A stretch of 64,000 nucleotides of DNA from Vibrio chagasii. GTDB taxonomy: Bacteria > Pseudomonadota > Gammaproteobacteria > Enterobacterales > Vibrionaceae. Under the pieces are notes generated by a model. It had not been told where the DNA came from. It saw only the letters and a list, made by a program, of their open reading frames with translations, and did no database searches. The stretch lies in assembly GCF_002954585.1 (NCBI RefSeq), contig NZ_MSCI01000002.1:1900089-1964088 (forward strand), read 5' to 3'. Below, one piece after another: positions 9,365-19,071 of this stretch. Every line of letters begins with the position of its first letter. Positions within the stretch are counted from its first letter, which is position 1. Position numbers and translations under genes: made by a program.

Positions 9365-10795
9365 TTAACCGTTGTTACGGATCCACTCATCCATGTCTGT
9401 TTTCAGGTTGTCAGATTTAGTACCAAAGATAGCTTGTACGCCACCCGCTACTACTACAACACCTGCAGCACCTAGTTTCTTAAGCTTCTCTTGGTCAACA
9501 ATTGCTGTATCAGCAACTGCAACACGTAGACGAGTGATACAAGCGTCAAGACCAGTGATGTTAGCTTTACCACCGAATGCAGCCACTAGCTCACCAGCAA
9601 GTTCAGAACCAGTCGCAACTGCTTCGTCTTCTGACTCGTCTTCACGACCTGGAGTTTTAAGGTCTAGAGCTTTAATCACAGTGCGGAATACGATGTAGTA
9701 GATTGCAGCGTAAGCAATACCACAAACAACCATTAGACCCATCTTAGACGCGTGGCCAGATAGAACTAGGAAGTCGATTAGACCGTGTGAGAAAGATGTA
9801 CCGTGTACAAAACCTAGAGTGTTCGCAAGAACGTAAGCAGAACCAGCTAGTAGAGCGTGGATTGCGTACAGTACTGGAGCAACGAATAGGAATGAGAATT
9901 CGATTGGTTCAGTGATACCCGTTAGGAATGAAGTTAACGCAGCAGAAGCCATGATACCCATTACTTTAGCGCGGTTTTCAGGCTTAGCTGAGTGTGCAAT
10001 TGCGATTGCAGCAGCAGGTAGACCAAACATCTTGAACATGTAACCACCAGCTAGCTGACCGAAGCCATTGCCCGCTGCACGAGATGCGTCATCAGCAACT
10101 AGGTAACAAGTAAGAACACCGTTTTGAGCTTCGCCAGCAGCGTTTACACAAGTACCAGCTTCGAAGAAGAATGGTACGTTCCATACGTGGTGAAGACCAA
10201 ATGGAATTAGAGAACGCTCAACGATACCGTAGATACCAAACGCCACTTGTGGGTTTTGGTGAGCAGCCCAATCAGAGAACGCAGAGATAGCGCCGCCAAC
10301 TGGTGGCCATACTACAGATAGTAGGATTGCTAGACCGATCGCAGAGAAACCTGTGATGATTGGCACAGCACGCTTACCAGCGAAGAAGCCAAGGTACTCA
10401 GGAAGTTGAATACGGAAGAAACGGTTGAATGCCCAAGCAGCAACACCACCGACTAGGATACCACCTAGTACACCAGTATCGATTTTATCAACGCCCATTA
10501 CACCAGCCATTACGCCTAGTGTAGCAGTCATGATGCCGTAACCAACGATTGCTGCTAGACCAGCAACACCATCGTTGTTAGTAAAGCCAAGTGCAACACC
10601 TACTGCGAACAGTAGTGCCATTTGACCAAATACTGAACCACCAGCTTGTTCCATTAGGTTTGAAACAATTTCTGGAATGAAAGGAAGATCTGCTGCACCG
10701 ACACCTAGCAAAATACCCGCAACTGGTAAAACTGATACTGGAAGCATCAGAGACTTACCAACTTTTTGCAGGCTAGCAAAAAGGTTCTTAAACAT
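9365..10795 (-). CDS. ptsG: Glucose-specific PTS enzyme IIBC
   Basis: Imports and phosphorylates glucose in the inner membrane, taking phosphate from EIIA-Glc. Residues 1-370 are the IIC channel domain with about ten hydrophobic segments and the substrate motif [13 protein letters not shown] charged linker ([11 protein letters not shown]) leads to a C-terminal IIB domain with the phosphorylated cysteine in [11 protein letters not shown] (Cys419). The 476-residue length nearly equals E. coli PtsG. GlcNAc-type NagE is the main alternative, but it usually carries a fused IIA domain, absent here. AGGAG precedes the ATG. Expression probably responds to CRP and to the nearby Mlc; a leader of about 95 bases is likely. 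Confidence 0.92.
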   Translation of the reverse strand: MFKNLFASLQKVGKSLMLPVSVLPVAGILLGVGAADLPFIPEIVSNLMEQAGGSVFGQMALLFAVGVALGFTNNDGVAGLAAIVGYGIMTATLGVMAGVMGVDKIDTGVLGGILVGGVAAWAFNRFFRIQLPEYLGFFAGKRAVPIITGFSAIGLAILLSVVWPPVGGAISAFSDWAAHQNPQVAFGIYGIVERSLIPFGLHHVWNVPFFFEAGTCVNAAGEAQNGVLTCYLVADDASRAAGNGFGQLAGGYMFKMFGLPAAAIAIAHSAKPENRAKVMGIMASAALTSFLTGITEPIEFSFLFVAPVLYAIHALLAGSAYVLANTLGFVHGTSFSHGLIDFLVLSGHASKMGLMVVCGIAYAAIYYIVFRTVIKALDLKTPGREDESEDEAVATGSELAGELVAAFGGKANITGLDACITRLRVAVADTAIVDQEKLKKLGAAGVVVVAGGVQAIFGTKSDNLKTDMDEWIRNNG

Positions 10796-10895
10796 GTTTA
10801 TGCTCCTGATAAAGATAAAATAATTATATGGGTTCTAACGGCACACCCCCGTAGCCTATATGTTAGCACCCAGTGAAAATGTAACCATGTATTGC

Positions 10896-10901
10896 ATTAT
10901 A
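10896..10901 (-). promoter_or_regulatory. Probable ptsG -10 box
   Basis: TATAAT on the minus strand about 100 bases upstream of the ptsG ATG. No good -35 box lies 17 bases further up, which would fit activator dependence. This would give ptsG a leader of about 95 bases. Confidence 0.4.
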
Positions 10902-11099
10902 TTTTCTGCCGCTAAATATATATTGATGAAGAACTAACTTTCTAGTGACTTACGAAATTTAGTTTCAAAACACGTCTTGGATCACATGTCAAATTTAGAA
11001 ATGCAATGGTTTACAGTTAAATAAGTCATTGATATTCAATGATATTTTTGAAAGCCATTATTATTTTACTGGGTAAATAAAATAAGAGCGAATGTTATT

Positions 11100-11222
11100 T
11101 TTAGTAACAAAATTACAAATGTTATAATTCACGCTCCCAAGTTCAACATAATTCGTAAACATTAAAAAAAAACGTATTTTTGGTGATCAAAAACACAAAA
11201 AGGGAGCTTTCGCTCCCTTTTA
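11100..11222 (+). other. Intergenic region with a promoter-like box and a terminator; possible small RNA
   Basis: Between ptsG and tatD a TATAAT box at 11123-11128 (plus strand) is followed about 65 bases later by the strong terminator at 11192-11224. A transcript of about 85-90 bases with an A-rich middle would result. No known small RNA family is recognised and the -35 region is weak, so this is only a candidate. Confidence 0.2.
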
Positions 11223-11224
11223 TT
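11192..11224. terminator. Bidirectional terminator at the end of the tatD operon
   Basis: AAAAGGGAGC-TTTC-GCTCCCTTTT stem with T runs on both strands, 15 bases beyond the tatD stop. Confidence 0.85.
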
Positions 11225-11239
11225 TGTTTAGTTCATTTT

Positions 11240-12007
11240 TTATCGCAAAAAAAGTTTCTGGTAATTTTTGGTCGTTCGTTCAGCAACCTCTTTCATCGAA
11301 ATACCCTTCAACTGCGCAATATAGGCTGCCACCTCGACGACATATGCAGGCTGATTCTGCTTTCCGCGATATGGGATTGGCGCCAAGTATGGAGAGTCCG
11401 TTTCAATTAGTAGCCTATCTAGCGGTAGGTTTTTAACAACCTCTTTAAGTTCTGTTGCTTGCTTAAAGGTCACAATACCTGAAATTGAAATATAGAACCC
11501 TAATTCCATAGCCGCTTCAGCAAACGCCTGATCTTCAGTAAAACAGTGGATGACACCACCACACTTCTCAGCGCCACAGTCACGAAGAATCGCAAGTGTA
11601 TCTTCACGCGCATTACGAGTGTGAATGATCAAAGGCTTGTTCAGTTCTACCGCTAGCTCAACATGCTGTTTGAATCGCAGTTGCTGCAATTCCGCAGTTT
11701 CAGGTTGATAGTGGTAATCTAGGCCGGTTTCACCTATCGCAACCACTTTAGGGTTGCTCGCGTATTCACGCATTCTTTCAAGGCTGAAATCACTTTCAAC
11801 ATCAAGAGGATGGACGCCACAAGACGCTTTAACGTTATCAAACGGCGCTATCATTTCGAGCATATTTTCAAACGAATCTAGTGTCACACCTACAGAAAGT
11901 AGATGGTCAACATTCGCTGCTTTCGCTTTGTTAACGACATCTTCTACACTAGTGTGTAAATCTTGGTAATCCAGCTTGTCTAAATGACAGTGGGAATCTA
12001 CGAACAT
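11240..12007 (-). CDS. TatD-family metal-dependent hydrolase (YcfH-like)
   Basis: An amidohydrolase-fold protein of the TatD DNase family with the metal ligands in FVDSHCHLD at the N-terminus, GETGLDYHY in the middle, and the ETDSPYLAPIPYRG signature near the end. E. coli places ycfH directly after holB, and the same order is seen here. The start is the ATG at 12007 behind GAGGAA; this start overlaps the end of holB by ten bases, which implies translational coupling. The family cleaves nucleic acids in vitro, but its cellular task is not settled. 255 residues, normal length. Confidence 0.92.
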   Translation of the reverse strand: MFVDSHCHLDKLDYQDLHTSVEDVVNKAKAANVDHLLSVGVTLDSFENMLEMIAPFDNVKASCGVHPLDVESDFSLERMREYASNPKVVAIGETGLDYHYQPETAELQQLRFKQHVELAVELNKPLIIHTRNAREDTLAILRDCGAEKCGGVIHCFTEDQAFAEAAMELGFYISISGIVTFKQATELKEVVKNLPLDRLLIETDSPYLAPIPYRGKQNQPAYVVEVAAYIAQLKGISMKEVAERTTKNYQKLFLR

Positions 12008-12963
12008 GTTTCCTCGCAAGTGGCTATCAGCCAATTCATTATGAGTAGCTCCGTATTGAGCCCAGGGTGTTGCTTCAACTGCTCAATCAGTATCAACAGT
12101 TTATGTGCTGCAGTATAGGCGCTTTGGTAAGACATCACCTCACACAGCGCGTTAGCACTTGGGGTTATGGCATTATTTGCCAAACCGAAATGCAACTTCT
12201 GTACATCTGAAAGTAAGTGCCATAACCAACCAAGCTGCATCAAAGGATCTTTAGCAAGTTCAGTCGAGAACTTAAGCATGTCAGGCTGAGTGCCTTTGAC
12301 GATATTAACGAAACCGTCGAATACTTTCTCGGAAGCCTCTACACCGCCTTCTTCAAACATCGCTTTCGCTTTCAACGGCGCATTATCGTTGAGTGCCAAA
12401 ATATACGGTGGCACAGCCTTACCTACTTCCCCATCAAGCCATGCTGAGCCCGCTTCCAATTGTGGGCTCACCACATTGAATTGCTGACAGCGACTGATGA
12501 TGGTTGGCATGAGGCGATTGCTGTTACGAGTCGACAGAATGAAAATACACTGGCTTGAAGGCTCTTCGAGGGTTTTCAGCAAAGCATTGGAAGCCGACTC
12601 ATTCATCGCCTCAGCAGGTTCAAGTAAGATAACGCGTAAACCGCCCAACTGAGATGATTCTTGAGCCCAGCGATTACTTGCACGCACTTGGTCAACCGTG
12701 ATCGATTTGCCTTCTTTCTCTGGTGAGATGACATGAAAGTCCGGATGGCTACCCGATTTCATCAACTCACAACTATGGCAAAACCCACATGCCTCGCTTT
12801 CATAGTTTGTGCACATTAATGCATCAGTAAGCTGGCTAATGAGAGCATCAACGCCCAGCCCTTCCGGCGCATTAACAATCACAGAATTCGGAAAACGCTC
12901 AGCATCGAGACTTTTTTTCCACTCACTCCAAACTGGCGTGAGCCAAGAATACACTTCCGCCAT
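11998..12963 (-). CDS. holB: DNA polymerase III delta-prime subunit
   Basis: Part of the clamp loader that places the beta clamp on DNA. Seen: a degenerate P-loop (NAPEGLGVDALI) that would not bind ATP, the zinc cysteines CGFCHSC near residue 52, the EPAEAMNESASNALLKTLEE stretch that matches delta-prime and DnaX, and STRNSNRLMPTIISRCQ. The 321 residues fit the family. It starts four bases after the tmk stop and overlaps tatD, so it sits in the middle of a tight operon. Confidence 0.95.
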   Translation of the reverse strand: MAEVYSWLTPVWSEWKKSLDAERFPNSVIVNAPEGLGVDALISQLTDALMCTNYESEACGFCHSCELMKSGSHPDFHVISPEKEGKSITVDQVRASNRWAQESSQLGGLRVILLEPAEAMNESASNALLKTLEEPSSQCIFILSTRNSNRLMPTIISRCQQFNVVSPQLEAGSAWLDGEVGKAVPPYILALNDNAPLKAKAMFEEGGVEASEKVFDGFVNIVKGTQPDMLKFSTELAKDPLMQLGWLWHLLSDVQKLHFGLANNAITPSANALCEVMSYQSAYTAAHKLLILIEQLKQHPGLNTELLIMNWLIATCEETCS

Positions 12964-12969
12964 GACTAC

Positions 12970-13602
12970 CTACTGTTGCTCTAGCCACGAACTAAGCGCT
13001 TGCTTAATATCCGCAGCTACTTGTTCTATTTCTTGCTCTGCATTGATCACAAGAACCGAGTCATCTTGTGCAGCTATCTCAAGGTAACGTTCACGCGTGC
13101 GATCGAAGAAAGAGATATCCATCTTTTCGATTCTATCAAGCTCACCACGGCCACGTGCACGCTCAAGCCCTACTCTAGGGTCTAAGTCTAAGTATAGAGT
13201 TAGATCCGGCTTAAAATCGCCTAGCGTGGTTGCTTTCAATGATTCCATTGTTGTACGAGCGATCTGACGACCACCACCTTGATACGCTTGAGAAGACATA
13301 TCATGGCGATCACCTAATACCCACTTACCGCTATCTAAAGCCGGCTTAATCACGTTTTCGACTAATTGGACACGTGCAGCGTACATCAGCAGTAACTCAG
13401 TCATATCTTGAAGCTTTTCGCCTTCGTGCTCTTCTTTGACCAGTGAGCGCATCTTTTCTGCCAGCACGGTACCGCCTGGTTCACGAGTGTTTACGAGCTC
13501 TTCAACACCAGATGCTTTCAATGTCTCAACGATGGCATTGATAGCTGTACTTTTACCCGCACCTTCAAGGCCTTCAACCACGATAAATTTCGACTGATTC
13601 AT
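12970..13602 (-). CDS. tmk: Thymidylate kinase
   Basis: Phosphorylates dTMP to dTDP with ATP, needed for dTTP supply. Seen: P-loop [10 protein letters not shown], the DR motif [25 protein letters not shown] for the base and sugar, and a lid region rich in arginine ([13 protein letters not shown]). 210 residues, standard length. It lies between mltG and holB in the order known from E. coli (pabC-yceG-tmk-holB-ycfH). Confidence 0.97.
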   Translation of the reverse strand: MNQSKFIVVEGLEGAGKSTAINAIVETLKASGVEELVNTREPGGTVLAEKMRSLVKEEHEGEKLQDMTELLLMYAARVQLVENVIKPALDSGKWVLGDRHDMSSQAYQGGGRQIARTTMESLKATTLGDFKPDLTLYLDLDPRVGLERARGRGELDRIEKMDISFFDRTRERYLEIAAQDDSVLVINAEQEIEQVAADIKQALSSWLEQQ

Positions 13603-13612
13603 AATTCGTTCT

Positions 13613-14629
13613 TTATTTGTTTTTTCTTAATTGTTTTAAGTAAGCTCGTACTGCACGGTTGTGCTCAGCCAAACTCTTTGAAAATACATGCCCACCTGTG
13701 CCACTCGCGACAAAATAGAGGTAGTTGCTCTTTTCTGGATTCAGGGCCGCGTTAATTGACGCTCGGCCCGCCATAGCAATCGGCGTTGGCGGCAAACCAC
13801 TCATAGTGTATGTGTTGTATGGCGTTGGGGTTCTTAGATCTTTCTTACGGATATTGCCATCGTAGCTATCACCCATTCCATAAATCACCGTTGGGTCCGT
13901 TTGTAGACGCATACGCTTGTTCAAACGGTTGACGAACACAGACGACACACGTTCACGCTCTGAAGCATCGGCCGTCTCTTTCTCAATGATAGATGCCAGA
14001 ATCAGCGCTTCATAAGGTGACTTAAGAGGCAGTTTGTCCGCTCTCTTTTCCCACTCGTCGTTCACAACGTTCATGAGATCGCGATGCGCACGCTTTAGCA
14101 AATCTAAATCTGTAGTGCCGTAGGTGTAGTGGTAAGTTTCCGCTAAGAACAAACCTTCTAGCTTCTCGTTTTCAATACCCAGCTTTTCAGCTATCTCTTT
14201 TTCAGACACACCATCAAGCGTTTGTTGAATAAACTCATTGTTCTTTAACTGAACAAGCCACTCGTCAAAACGACTGCCTTCAACAAAGGTGATAGTAAAC
14301 TGATGCTCTTTCCCTTCAACAAGAACCTGTAGCGCTTGCTCAAGCGTTAAACCCGGCTCTAGCAGGAATGTACCCGCTTTTACATCAACAAGCTCTGGAT
14401 GTAACTTGCGGATTAGTTTCTCATAAGGAGACGCCTCAAATAGGCCTTCATTAATCAGCTGCGCAAGTACACGATTAAAACTGCTACCGGAAGCAATGGT
14501 AACCACCTGCGGCTTTTCTAGTTGAATGACTTGTTTGAGGTTATCTTGCGCTTGGTTGTAAACGTAGAACCCAGCAGCGCCCGCTGCGATTAGGCACAAG
14601 ATAATAAAAATAAATAACTTTTTGATCAC
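13613..14629 (-). CDS. mltG: Endolytic murein transglycosylase MltG
   Basis: Cleaves nascent glycan strands in the periplasm and is thought to set their length. An N-terminal membrane anchor ([20 protein letters not shown]) is followed by a LysM-like region and the YceG domain with the catalytic Glu in [16 protein letters not shown]. The segment [14 protein letters not shown] and the downstream [19 protein letters not shown] are family hallmarks. The start is GTG, overlapping the pabC stop as GTGA, a coupling arrangement. 338 residues, close to E. coli YceG. Confidence 0.95.
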   Translation of the reverse strand: MIKKLFIFIILCLIAAGAAGFYVYNQAQDNLKQVIQLEKPQVVTIASGSSFNRVLAQLINEGLFEASPYEKLIRKLHPELVDVKAGTFLLEPGLTLEQALQVLVEGKEHQFTITFVEGSRFDEWLVQLKNNEFIQQTLDGVSEKEIAEKLGIENEKLEGLFLAETYHYTYGTTDLDLLKRAHRDLMNVVNDEWEKRADKLPLKSPYEALILASIIEKETADASERERVSSVFVNRLNKRMRLQTDPTVIYGMGDSYDGNIRKKDLRTPTPYNTYTMSGLPPTPIAMAGRASINAALNPEKSNYLYFVASGTGGHVFSKSLAEHNRAVRAYLKQLRKNK

Positions 14630-15468
14630 GAGTTTAGTTGTCCTTGAAGGCTACGAGTAACGGTTCCAATGTTAAATTGGGTTTCACTAATACGGGTAAC
14701 AGGAGCAACCCCTAAAATGGAGTTGGTAATGAAAACCTCGTCAGCTTGCATGACTTGAGGTAAGCAGTAGTCAGCAATAGTAACGGAAAGTTCAGTTTGA
14801 TTCAGCGTCGTTAACACTTGCTTACGCATAACGCCTGCAACACCACTTTGGGTAAGCTGCGGAGTATAAATGACCTCACCTTGACGCCAAAATAGATTGG
14901 CCATGGTGGTTTCGATCACATTGCCTGAGATATCAAGAACCAAACCGTCAACTTCACCGGCCTGATCCATTTCATCCTTCATCAATACTTGTTCTAAGCG
15001 ATTGTTATGTTTGTGACCAGCAAGCAATGGACTCAAACCTAGTGCTTGGCGACAAACTCCGAGCTCAACTCCGTTGTCTTGCCATTCTGCATAGTGGCTT
15101 GGGTAATCAAACGTACTAATGGTAATGGTTGGCTTAGCAATGTTCTTGGTACTGTAGCCTCTCCCACCAGCACCACGGCTAACATGCAGCTTTATTCCGG
15201 CTTTTCTGCTATGAGACTTGTTTGCACTTTCGTGGTGGCAGTTTTGGATGTGTTGAATTGCACTAGCTAGCCACGCGTTAACCACATTCCAATCTAATGC
15301 AGAAATACGTAATGCTTTTAAACATTCATCGACACGATACTGATGGTCGTGAAAATGCTGGATATCACCATTTTGGACAAGCATAGTTGTAAAACAGCCG
15401 TCTCCATATTGAAACGAACGATCCAAGATTTCGATAGTTTGCTGTCTTTCTCCGTCAACCCAAAACAT
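14626..15468 (-). CDS. pabC: Aminodeoxychorismate lyase
   Basis: A PLP enzyme that releases pyruvate from 4-amino-4-deoxychorismate to give p-aminobenzoate for folate. Seen: DRSFQYGDGCFTTM at the N-terminus, the PLP-lysine region AGHKHNNRLEQV, and ETTMANLFW. The longest frame begins 19 codons earlier; I choose MFWVDGER because GGGGAAAA lies at good spacing and family members start here. The preceding codons fall inside a terminator hairpin, so the longer start is unlikely. 280 residues. Confidence 0.92.
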   Translation of the reverse strand: MFWVDGERQQTIEILDRSFQYGDGCFTTMLVQNGDIQHFHDHQYRVDECLKALRISALDWNVVNAWLASAIQHIQNCHHESANKSHSRKAGIKLHVSRGAGGRGYSTKNIAKPTITISTFDYPSHYAEWQDNGVELGVCRQALGLSPLLAGHKHNNRLEQVLMKDEMDQAGEVDGLVLDISGNVIETTMANLFWRQGEVIYTPQLTQSGVAGVMRKQVLTTLNQTELSVTIADYCLPQVMQADEVFITNSILGVAPVTRISETQFNIGTVTRSLQGQLNS

Positions 15469-15474
15469 GTTTTT

Positions 15475-15522
15475 CCCCATAAAAAGAAACGGCTCAATGC
15501 TAAGCATCAAGCCGTTTAAAAA
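15475..15522 (-). terminator. Intrinsic terminator between fabF and pabC
   Basis: On the minus strand AAACGGCT, a GC-containing inner arm and AGCCGTTT form a hairpin followed by CTTTTT, ending about six bases before the pabC ATG. It closes the fab transcript but sits directly on the pabC leader, so read-through would set pabC expression. Confidence 0.75.
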
Positions 15523-15570
15523 CAAGTCTAATTATGACTATCTACGACGTTTAGGTCTTTTATAAGATGA

Positions 15571-16815
15571 TTAAATCTTTTTGAAGATCAAACAGCCGTT
15601 TGTACCACCGAAACCGAAAGAGTTACATGCAGCATACTCCATGTTGCTAACTTTACGTGCGGTGTGAGGTACTAAGTCAATGTCTAAGCCTTCTTCAGGA
15701 TCATCTAGGTTGATTGTTGGTGGAACAATTTGGTCAACCAGAGACATAGCCGTGATGATAGCTTCAGCAGAACCTGCAGCACCTAGAAGGTGGCCTGTCA
15801 TTGATTTCGTAGAAGAAACCAATACTTGCTTGCTGCCAGCTTCGCCAAGAGCACGTTTGATGCCCTTAACTTCTGCTACGTCGCCTGCAGGAGTCGATGT
15901 ACCGTGTGCGTTAACATAACCGATTTGTTCACCAGTAATGCCAGCATCACGCATCGCCGCTTCCATTGCTAGTGCGCCACCAGAGCCATCTTCACTTGGA
16001 GATGTCATGTGGTAAGCGTCACCCGACATACCGAAGCCAACTAGCTCACAGTAAATCTTAGCGCCACGAGCTTTCGCATGTTCATACTCTTCTAGAACCA
16101 TCATGCCAGCACCGTCACCAAGAACGAAACCGTCACGGCCTTTGTCCCATGGACGAGAAGCTTTTTGAGGCTCGTCGTTGCGAGTAGATAGTGCTTTAGC
16201 TGCACCGAAGCCACCCATACCTAGTGGTGTAGATGCTTTTTCAGCACCACCCGCTAGCATTGCGTCAGCATCGCCGTATGCAATCATACGTGCCGCGTGA
16301 CCAATGTTATGTAGGCCAGTTGTACATGCAGTAGAAATAGCGATGTTAGGACCGCGTAGACCACGCATGATAGACATGTGACCAGCAATCATGTTCACGA
16401 TCGTTGACGGAACAAAGAATGGGCTAATTTTACGAGGGCCTTTTTCAGTAAGCGCTTGGTGACCAGCTTCGATCAAACCAAGACCACCAATACCAGAACC
16501 GATAGCCACACCAATACGTGGTGCGTTCTCATCAGTAACAGTTAGACCAGAATCATCAAGTGCCTGAACACCTGCTGCGACGCCGTATTGGATGAATAGA
16601 TCCATTTTACGAGCATCTTTTTTAGACATGTACTCTTCGCAGTTAAAGTCTTTAACTAGACCTGCAAAACGAGTTGAGAAATTGGTTGCATCAAAATGCT
16701 CGATATTAACGATACCACTTTGACCAGCTAGCAGGGCTTTCCAAGAAGATTCTACAGTGTTGCCTACCGGTGACAACATACCCATGCCAGTGACAACTAC
16801 ACGACGCTTGGACAC
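15571..16815 (-). CDS. fabF: 3-oxoacyl-ACP synthase II
   Basis: Condenses malonyl-ACP with acyl-ACP in fatty acid elongation; in E. coli it governs the cold-induced rise in cis-vaccenate. Seen: the active-site Cys in [16 protein letters not shown] near residue 164, and the two histidines in [11 protein letters not shown] and [14 protein letters not shown]. The C-terminal [10 protein letters not shown] is also typical. 414 residues. It follows acpP after 93 bases that contain a hairpin. Confidence 0.97.
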   Translation of the reverse strand: MSKRRVVVTGMGMLSPVGNTVESSWKALLAGQSGIVNIEHFDATNFSTRFAGLVKDFNCEEYMSKKDARKMDLFIQYGVAAGVQALDDSGLTVTDENAPRIGVAIGSGIGGLGLIEAGHQALTEKGPRKISPFFVPSTIVNMIAGHMSIMRGLRGPNIAISTACTTGLHNIGHAARMIAYGDADAMLAGGAEKASTPLGMGGFGAAKALSTRNDEPQKASRPWDKGRDGFVLGDGAGMMVLEEYEHAKARGAKIYCELVGFGMSGDAYHMTSPSEDGSGGALAMEAAMRDAGITGEQIGYVNAHGTSTPAGDVAEVKGIKRALGEAGSKQVLVSSTKSMTGHLLGAAGSAEAIITAMSLVDQIVPPTINLDDPEEGLDIDLVPHTARKVSNMEYAACNSFGFGGTNGCLIFKKI

Positions 16816-16871
16816 GATTTTACACTCCGGAGATTGAGATGATTTAAGATGAGGATAGATGAGTTAGATAA

Positions 16872-16900
16872 AACACAGGCGGTCGAGGTGACCGCCTGGG
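16872..16900 (-). terminator. Hairpin between acpP and fabF, likely attenuator
   Basis: AGGCGGTC and GACCGCCT form an 8-bp GC-rich stem, followed on the minus strand by GTGTTTTATC. The T run is short, so partial termination that makes acpP mRNA more abundant than fabF is the reasonable reading. Confidence 0.55.
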
Positions 16901-16908
16901 AGAGATTA

Positions 16909-17142
16909 TTACTGAGCGCTAGTTACGTAATCGATAGCTGCTTGAACAGTAGTAATTTTCTCAGCTTCTTCATCTGGGATTTCAGTGTCGAATTCTTCTT
17001 CTAGAGCCATTACTAGCTCAACTGTGTCTAGAGAATCTGCACCTAGGTCATCAACGAAAGAAGCTTCGTTTTTAACTTCAGCTTCGTCTACACCTAGCTG
17101 TTCAACAATGATTTTCTTTACGCGTTCTTCGAGGTTGCTCAT
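16909..17142 (-). CDS. acpP: Acyl carrier protein
   Basis: Carries growing acyl chains on a phosphopantetheine arm attached to Ser37 in the [16 protein letters not shown] motif. 77 residues, highly acidic. AAAGGAAAAG precedes the ATG. The 166 bases between fabG and acpP contain two TTGACC hexamers on the minus strand (near 17216-17240), so a separate acpP promoter is plausible, as known in E. coli, though I see no clear -10 box. Confidence 0.98.
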   Translation of the reverse strand: MSNLEERVKKIIVEQLGVDEAEVKNEASFVDDLGADSLDTVELVMALEEEFDTEIPDEEAEKITTVQAAIDYVTSAQ

Positions 17143-17308
17143 TTTTTCTTTTCCTTTACAGAGTTCGCTTTATGCGATGTTTTCCGTAGTTTATTCAATC
17201 TATTGAAAGTTGCAAGGTCAACTTTTCTGGTCAAACCACAATTTTCACGATTTTAACCGAAATTACGTATGATCTTGACTTAAATCATGCACAAATGTTG
17301 CACATAAT

Positions 17309-18043
17309 TTAAACCATGTACATACCGCCATTGACGTGAAGTGTTTCACCTGTGATATAAGCTGCCGCAGGCGACGCCAAAAATACCACAGCTTCAGCGA
17401 TTTCGCGAGGGTCACCTAGTCGACCTGCTGGTACATTCGCCAAAGTTGCTGCACGTTGGTCATCATTTAGCGCTTTAGTCATGTCAGTTTCGATGAAACC
17501 TGGAGCAACAGTGTTCACTGTAACGCCACGAGACGCAACTTCACGAGCCATTGACTTAGTAAAGCCAATCACGCCAGCTTTAGCTGCTGCGTAGTTTGCT
17601 TGACCAGCGTTACCCATAGTACCAACTACAGAGCCAACGTTTACGATACGGCCTTCACGCTTCTTCATCATGCCACGCAATACAGCTTTAGACATGCGGA
17701 ATATAGGTGTTAGGTTAGTGTCGATGATGTCGTTCCATTCGTCGTCTTTCATACGCATTAGTAGGTTGTCACGAGTGATACCTGCGTTGTTAACTAGAAT
17801 GTCAATCGCACCGAACTCATCATTGATGGTTTTCAGTGTAGCAGCAATTGAGTCAACATCAGTTACGTTCAGAGCAAGACCTTTACCGTTCTCGCCCAGG
17901 TACTCACTGATTGCAGCAGCGCCGCCTTCAGATGTAGCCGTACCGATAACTTTAGCACCACGCTCAACTAAAAGTTCAGCGATTGCACGACCGATACCAC
18001 GGCTTGCGCCTGTAACTAGTGCAACTTTGCCTTCTAAATTCAT
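17309..18043 (-). CDS. fabG: 3-oxoacyl-ACP reductase
   Basis: NADPH-dependent ketoreductase of fatty acid elongation, a short-chain dehydrogenase. Seen: TGASRGIGRAIAE for cofactor binding, NNAGITRD, and the catalytic Ser, Tyr and Lys in VGSVVGTMGNAGQANYAAAK. Two ATG codons stand side by side; the second, MNLEGKVAL, has the better spacing from AGAGAAG and matches family starts, giving 244 residues. Confidence 0.97.
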   Translation of the reverse strand: MNLEGKVALVTGASRGIGRAIAELLVERGAKVIGTATSEGGAAAISEYLGENGKGLALNVTDVDSIAATLKTINDEFGAIDILVNNAGITRDNLLMRMKDDEWNDIIDTNLTPIFRMSKAVLRGMMKKREGRIVNVGSVVGTMGNAGQANYAAAKAGVIGFTKSMAREVASRGVTVNTVAPGFIETDMTKALNDDQRAATLANVPAGRLGDPREIAEAVVFLASPAAAYITGETLHVNGGMYMV

Positions 18044-18067
18044 CATAACTTCTCTATTAACTGGTTA

Positions 18068-18991
18068 TTATTTAGCAGCTTCTAGTGATGCAGTGTCGTT
18101 AACTGCAGCAGCTGTCATAGTTTTTACGATTCGTTTTGTTAGGCCAGTAAGAACTTTACCAGGACCTAATTCAAGTAGCTTCTCAACGCCTTGCTCATTC
18201 ATCGCTTGTACACCTTCAGTCCAACGAACTGGGCTGTAAAGTTGACGAACAAGTGCATCTTTAATTTTTGCTGGGTCTGTTTCAGCAACAACATCAACGT
18301 TGTTGATAACAGGTAGCGCTGGCGTGTTGAACTCTAAAGCTTCTAAAGCTACCGCTAGCTTGTCTGCTGCAGGTTTCATTAGTGCACAGTGAGACGGTAC
18401 AGATACTGGTAGAGGAAGTGCACGCTTAGCGCCCGCTTCTTTACATAGTGCACCAGCGCGCTCTACTGCCGCTTTGTTACCCGCGATAACAACTTGACCA
18501 GGAGAGTTGAAGTTCACTGGAGAAACAACTTCGCCTTGTGCCGCTTCTTCACACGCTTTAGCAATCGCTTCATCATCTAGACCGATGATTGCGTACATAG
18601 CACCAACGCCTGCAGGAACTGCTTCTTGCATTAGTTGACCACGTAGTTCAACTAGCTTGATCGCTTCTTTAAAGTCGATAACGCCAGCACATACTAGTGC
18701 AGAGTATTCACCTAAGCTGTGACCCGCTAAGTTTGCAGGTTGCTCTAGGCCAAGCTCTTGCCATACACGCCAAATTGCAACAGACGCTGTTAATAGAGCC
18801 GGTTGAGTGCGGAAAGTTTCATTTAGACTTTCTACTGGGCCATCTTGAACTAATGCCCATAGATCGTAACCAAGTGCTTCTGAAGCTTCAGCAAATGTTT
18901 GTTTAACAACATCATACTGTTCGCCTAGGTCTGCAAGCATACCGATAGCTTGAGAGCCTTGGCCTGGGAATACGATAGCAAACTTGCTCAT
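18068..18991 (-). CDS. fabD: Malonyl-CoA:ACP transacylase
   Basis: Transfers malonyl from CoA to ACP. Seen: FPGQGSQ at the start, the nucleophilic Ser in GHSLGEYSAL near residue 92, and the catalytic His in SVPSHCALM near 201. 307 residues. It lies between fabH and fabG in the usual order. Confidence 0.97.
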   Translation of the reverse strand: MSKFAIVFPGQGSQAIGMLADLGEQYDVVKQTFAEASEALGYDLWALVQDGPVESLNETFRTQPALLTASVAIWRVWQELGLEQPANLAGHSLGEYSALVCAGVIDFKEAIKLVELRGQLMQEAVPAGVGAMYAIIGLDDEAIAKACEEAAQGEVVSPVNFNSPGQVVIAGNKAAVERAGALCKEAGAKRALPLPVSVPSHCALMKPAADKLAVALEALEFNTPALPVINNVDVVAETDPAKIKDALVRQLYSPVRWTEGVQAMNEQGVEKLLELGPGKVLTGLTKRIVKTMTAAAVNDTASLEAAK

Positions 18992-19071
18992 TGTAATTTT
19001 CCTTTAAGCAAAGCAAAAAATTGAATAAGGCACATAAGTTATGTGCCTTGTTTGTAGGTTTTCGCTTAGGG

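Noticed and set aside
10976..10992. Half-CRP match (TGTGA-N6-ACGTG, minus strand) upstream of ptsG
   Set aside because: Only one half-site fits the consensus; too weak to list as a site although CRP control of ptsG is expected.
11998..12007. holB-tatD overlap as a possible frameshift
   Set aside because: Both genes have normal lengths and their own starts and stops; the overlap is ordinary translational coupling.
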